Positions 6,811-9,085 of a DNA stretch of 9,085 nt are shown here, in pieces (the first letter of the stretch is position 1; each line of letters starts with the position of its first letter). A program made the position numbers and the translations under genes. The notes under the pieces are model-generated. The model made no database searches. It had not been told where the DNA came from and saw only the letters and a program-made list of their open reading frames with translations. Origin of the DNA: MHLP01 sp043736515 (GTDB taxonomy: Bacteria > Patescibacteriota > Minisyncoccia > Phycocordibacterales > UBA6899); NCBI GenBank assembly GCA_043736515.1, contig JAYTCK010000030.1, forward strand, positions 1-9,085, in the 5' to 3' direction.

Positions 6811-7559
6811 CCGGAAGTACGGTGTTCATTGCGCTCTTGGGAGGAATACTCCCCGCAGTTTTCTGGCTATGGTTCTGGATCAAAGAAGACAGGCTACATC
6901 CTGAGCCGCGAACCTTGATCATTCTTGCATTCGTTGCGGGGATGCTTGCGACCGCTCTTGCCTATCCGATCGAAAAATTTATCGCGGCACATATAAACAA
7001 CGGAGACATGCAGCTCCTTTTTCTGTGGGCAATTGCCGAGGAAACACTCAAATATCTTGCTATCTATATTGTCGCACTCCGTACGAAGTATTTTGATGAG
7101 CCGATCGATGCGGTTATCTACCTCGTCACCATCGCGCTCGGATTTGCCGCGCTTGAAAACGCGCTCTTTCTTATTAATCCGCTGGGAGACGGCGATGCGC
7201 TTGCAACAATCTTGCTCGGCAATTTTCGCTTCATCGGCGCCACCCTCCTTCATGTGGCAGCAAGCGGCGTGATAGGTATTGCGCTTGCGTTTACCTTCTA
7301 TGCACAACCAGTGCGGCGTCATCTTGCGGGATTTGCCGGACTTATCCTCGCGATCGTGTTGCACACTGTTTTCAACTTCACTATAATTATGAGCGAGGGC
7401 AGATATCTCTACGAGATATTTATCGGACTCTGGATCGTCATTTTGGGAATTCTCCTTATCTGTGAAAAGATCAAGCGCATACCGCCTCGCAGTCATGTTG
7501 AACATCCCCACACTGGAGTAGTCATCCTCCCCCTGTCACCTCCACTTAATACAAAATAG
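6795..7559 (+). CDS. PrsW-family membrane protease-like protein
   Basis: Predicted polytopic membrane protein of 254 residues, of the PrsW/PF13367 type. Family members are intramembrane-type proteases; in Bacillus PrsW starts degradation of the anti-sigma factor RsiW. The family motifs are visible: EETLK (82-86), DEPIDAVIY (101-109) leading into GFAALEN (to 122), H153 in a membrane segment, and H190-x-x-x-N194. About seven hydrophobic segments can be seen (roughly 9-29, 40-58, 72-95, 105-127, 146-168, 176-199, 206-223), and the C-terminal tail is short and polar. The ATG lies inside the last codons of valS in another frame, with no Shine-Dalgarno sequence before it, so translational coupling to valS is likely. 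The substrate is unknown: no sigma/anti-sigma pair occurs in the window. The family call is firm; proteolytic activity is inferred from the motifs. Confidence 0.85.
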   Translation: MENQLTGSTVFIALLGGILPAVFWLWFWIKEDRLHPEPRTLIILAFVAGMLATALAYPIEKFIAAHINNGDMQLLFLWAIAEETLKYLAIYIVALRTKYFDEPIDAVIYLVTIALGFAALENALFLINPLGDGDALATILLGNFRFIGATLLHVAASGVIGIALAFTFYAQPVRRHLAGFAGLILAIVLHTVFNFTIIMSEGRYLYEIFIGLWIVILGILLICEKIKRIPPRSHVEHPHTGVVILPLSPPLNTK

Positions 7560-7575
7560 TAACACAACCCCCCTT

Positions 7576-8106
7576 ATGCCCGAACGTAAACAATCTTTTC
7601 TTGAGCGACTCACAGGAATGCAAACCCTTCCTGAGGGTGGAAACGCAGATAGCGATGGGCCGGACGGCAAACCTTGGTCACATGCGATCTATGAAGATGG
7701 ACCGGTAGAAAAGGCGGACAGCGATGAGCTTGCGTATGCGGACAACAAAGAAGAGGAGGACGCGCTTGATGAGGAGATACCGGGAATGGCCATCGATATG
7801 TACGAATTAGATAATGAAATTATTATTCAGAGTATGATTGCCGGCATCACTCCTGAGAATTTGCACATCTCAGTGACTCGAGATGTGGTGACCCTTGGTG
7901 GACGACGCCTTTCGCACAATGTTCCCGATGATCGCTATCACACACGAGAGCTCTACTGGGGAGAGTTTTCTCGTACGATTGAACTCCCTTTTCCTATTGA
8001 TACCGATGGAGCGGAAGCGGTAGAAAAATACGGCCTCCTCATCATCCGCCTGCCTAGGCTTGACGTAAACCGTTCACAGGAGCTTAAGGTAAAATCAATT
8101 CAATGA
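7576..8106 (+). CDS. Hsp20 / alpha-crystallin family small heat-shock protein
   Basis: Predicted cytoplasmic ATP-independent holdase chaperone of 176 residues. The alpha-crystallin domain covers about 70-162: it opens with a strand like those of other family members (AIDMYELDNEIIIQSMIAG), has an A/P-G-type turn (AGITPENLHISV), a central TLGGRR strand, YHTRELYWGEFSRTIELP, and the family signature near the end as GLLIIRLP (153-160). A C-terminal L-x-V motif (170-172) fits the I-x-I/V contact used for oligomerisation. The first ~68 residues are unusually acidic and low in complexity, and probably disordered. The ATG is 16 bases after the prsW-like stop codon and no Shine-Dalgarno sequence is visible. 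It is last in the operon and is followed 4 bases later by a strong terminator hairpin. Confidence 0.93.
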   Translation: MPERKQSFLERLTGMQTLPEGGNADSDGPDGKPWSHAIYEDGPVEKADSDELAYADNKEEEDALDEEIPGMAIDMYELDNEIIIQSMIAGITPENLHISVTRDVVTLGGRRLSHNVPDDRYHTRELYWGEFSRTIELPFPIDTDGAEAVEKYGLLIIRLPRLDVNRSQELKVKSIQ

Positions 8107-8110
8107 TTTA

Positions 8111-8137
8111 AAAACCGCACATTGTGCGGTTTTTTTT
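8111..8137. terminator. Bidirectional factor-independent terminator
   Basis: A 10-bp perfect stem (AAAACCGCAC with GTGCGGTTTT, 8111-8120 and 8124-8133) with a 3-base loop is followed by a T-run reaching 8137 on the plus strand. On the minus strand the same stem ends in five T. It can stop the valS-prsW-hsp20 transcript and the convergent gene ending at 8136, whose stop codon lies in the T/A-run. Confidence 0.93.
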
Positions 8138-8498
8138 ATTTCGGATCAGTATCAGGAAGTGGCTTGCCGTAGAGACTGCGGTATTCGACGAGGTGACCGA
8201 GCCCACGTGCGTGCATGATACCTCGTTTCATGCCTTCAAAGATTCCCCTGTCTATATAGACGACCGTTGCATCAGCGCATTTTCTCCATTCAAACCCGGC
8301 AAGTATCCCGAGCTCACGCTCACTGGGAATTTTGTCATCGAGAACACCTTCCTGTGTGTAGAGTAAATGACTGGCATATGGTGCTTCGCCTCGCAAAAGG
8401 CAGTCGCGCATTGCGGCTCGAGCATAAGTGATATTTTGCTCAAGCTCTTCGTAATCTATTCCACGAAATGGGCTTTCGATAATGACAAGACGCGTCAT
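8136..8498 (-). CDS. DUF7768-type, nucleoside 2-deoxyribosyltransferase-like small protein
   Basis: A 120-residue protein resembling the DUF7768 group, small Rossmann-like proteins related to nucleoside 2-deoxyribosyltransferases and common in phages and mobile DNA. Supporting features: an N-terminal strand with a turn (LVIIESPFRG, where relatives usually have a Y-I-A-G-P-Y-R-G-type sequence), a helix (ENITYARAAMRDCLLRGEAP-type region, about 18-40), the family block HLLYTQEGVLDD (44-55), ERELGILAGFEW (61-71), a predicted strand ATVVYID, and EGM (88-90) before the last helix. The biochemical role of the family is unsettled and a transferase activity is not shown. The stop codon overlaps the shared terminator. 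The promoter is the extended -10 at 8528-8536, leaving a leader of about 23 nt with only a weak GAAAG before the ATG. Read from sequence memory; a profile search would settle the family. Confidence 0.72.
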   Translation of the reverse strand: MTRLVIIESPFRGIDYEELEQNITYARAAMRDCLLRGEAPYASHLLYTQEGVLDDKIPSERELGILAGFEWRKCADATVVYIDRGIFEGMKRGIMHARGLGHLVEYRSLYGKPLPDTDPK

Positions 8499-8527
8499 GG
8501 CAATCTTTCAATTTAGTTCTAGGGTAC

Positions 8528-8536
8528 ATTTTAGCA
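8528..8536 (-). promoter_or_regulatory. Extended -10 promoter of the DUF7768-like gene
   Basis: On the minus strand TGCTAAAAT forms an extended -10, about 30 bases before the ATG at 8498. A weak -35 candidate, TGAACA (8550-8555, four of six consensus bases), lies 16 bases upstream. The predicted start of transcription is near 8521. Confidence 0.5.
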
Positions 8537-8578
8537 AATTCTATTTTTATGTTCACCTATCCAAGTACACAAATAGTT

Positions 8579-8587
8579 TGGTATAAT
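8579..8587 (+). promoter_or_regulatory. Extended -10 promoter of the small membrane-protein gene (leaderless)
   Basis: TGGTATAAT combines a consensus -10 hexamer with the TGn extension. No acceptable -35 is found at 16-18 bp. Nine bases separate it from the first ATG (8597), so the predicted transcript starts within about 3-6 bases of the ATG at 8597 or 8600, in effect leaderless. Confidence 0.68.
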
Positions 8588-8596
8588 AATTAGTAC

Positions 8597-8890
8597 ATGA
8601 TGAGTGAAGAACTAGGCCACGATAAGCTTGATCAGTTGCTTGAACTGACCAAAGAAAATAATCGCATACTGCGGAGCATGCACCGCCGAATGCTTTGGAG
8701 TCAGGTGTTTTCCTATATTTATTGGCTTATCATTCTCGGTTCCATCGGATGGTCATACTATTTCCTCCAACCGTATATTTCTCAGTATCTTGATGCCTAC
8801 AAGACCATTATGCAGTCGCTCAACACCGCCGAAGCACAAAGCAGATCCTTCCCCACCGATCTCCAGGGGCTTCTTGAAAAAGTTCAATAG
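8597..8890 (+). CDS. Small single-pass membrane protein, function unknown
   Basis: A 97-residue protein (96 if it starts at the second ATG, 8600). The N-terminal part is a charged heptad-like helix (DKLDQLLELTKENNRILRSM, about 9-28) that could form a coiled coil, followed by a basic patch (HRRM). One transmembrane segment rich in aromatic residues spans about 36-57. The remainder (YISQYLDAYKTIMQSLN, then a polar tail) may be a second amphipathic helix. By the positive-inside rule the N-terminus should be cytoplasmic. Proteins with the same ELTKENN-x-ILR plus one membrane segment layout are familiar from Parcubacteria as conserved hypotheticals; I know of no assigned function. It is probably transcribed alone, from the extended -10 at 8579-8587. 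Confidence 0.82.
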   Translation: MMSEELGHDKLDQLLELTKENNRILRSMHRRMLWSQVFSYIYWLIILGSIGWSYYFLQPYISQYLDAYKTIMQSLNTAEAQSRSFPTDLQGLLEKVQ

Positions 8891-8985
8891 ATGGGGTATC
8901 CTTGCACAATGCCAAGTTCGCTGTCTTGGTAGATAACATTAGAGATACGCTTCGTCCGGTTTTGGCTAAAAGTTTAGAGGATCTT

Positions 8986-9058
8986 GCCGGGGTAGCTCAG
9001 TTGGTATAGCATTCGCCTGAAGAGCGAAGGGTCGCCGGTTCGATCCCGGCCCCAAGCA
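8986..9058 (+). tRNA. tRNA-Phe (GAA anticodon)
   Basis: A 73-base cloverleaf can be drawn. Acceptor arms are 8986-8992 (GCCGGGG) and 9051-9057 (CCCAAGC); T8 and A9 follow; the D-stem is GCTC/TAGC; the anticodon stem TTCGC/GCGAA is perfect (9012-9016 and 9024-9028); the loop CTGAAGA has anticodon GAA at 9019-9021; the variable loop has 5 bases; the T-arm GCCGG-TTCGATC-CCGGC is perfect; the discriminator is A9058. CCA is not encoded, so it must be added after transcription. There are mismatches at acceptor pairs 3-70 (C with A) and 4-69 (G with A) and at D-stem pair 13-22 (C with T). The GAA reading is firm; full function is less certain. No clear promoter was found in 8891-8985. Confidence 0.82.
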
Positions 9059-9085
9059 CACATTATGAAAAGAAATAATTTTCAA

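Noticed and set aside
8910..8931. Short hairpin CCAAG/CTTGG between the small membrane-protein gene and the tRNA
   Set aside because: A 5-bp stem without a T-run is expected by chance and does not form a convincing terminator.
9065..9085. Possible start of another gene (ATG AAA AGA AAT AAT) at the window end
   Set aside because: Only seven codons are visible directly after the tRNA, too little to support a coding call.

Overview
The window looks like a piece of a Patescibacteria/CPR genome, most likely Parcubacteria-like. This is inferred from protein style, not from a marker tree. The clues are a short valyl-tRNA synthetase with the HAGH and GADHAGFETQ motif style I associate with that group, a very large secreted protein built from DUF5011-type Ig repeats, Asp-rich 'C-x-D-x-x-D-N-D' loops and a peptidoglycan-binding module, a small 'ELTKENNRILRSM' single-pass membrane protein, a tRNA gene without encoded CCA, and almost no Shine-Dalgarno sequences.

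Layout. The minus-strand gene at 36-4292 encodes a 1418-residue secreted cell-surface protein: signal peptide, three Cys/His motif repeats joined by Pro-Thr linkers, a ~165-residue CPR-type surface domain, six Ig-like repeats, an FN3-like domain, a peptidoglycan-binding domain and a Ser/Thr-rich tail. A 376-bp divergent intergenic region (4293-4668) follows. It holds a 14-bp perfect inverted repeat and five copies of AGGACA/TGTCCT. The plus-strand cluster valS (4669-6810), prsW-like (6795-7559) and hsp20 (7576-8106) is packed like one operon and ends at a strong bidirectional terminator (8111-8137). The terminator is shared with a convergent gene of the DUF7768/nucleoside-deoxyribosyltransferase-like type (8136-8498, minus). 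A second divergent intergenic region (8499-8596) carries two extended -10 promoters. It is followed by a small membrane protein (8597-8890, plus) and a tRNA-Phe(GAA) gene (8986-9058) with two mismatches in its acceptor stem.

How the genes fit together. The operon links translation (valS), a membrane-embedded PrsW-type putative protease and a small heat-shock chaperone, which suggests joint expression of protein synthesis and protein or envelope quality control. The surface protein is divergently transcribed and probably sits on the cell wall. valS and the small membrane-protein gene have extended -10 elements only 7-9 bases before an ATG, which predicts leaderless mRNAs. The points most worth checking are the AGGACA array, the reduced valyl-tRNA synthetase with altered editing-site residues, the leaderless promoters, and the imperfect tRNA-Phe.
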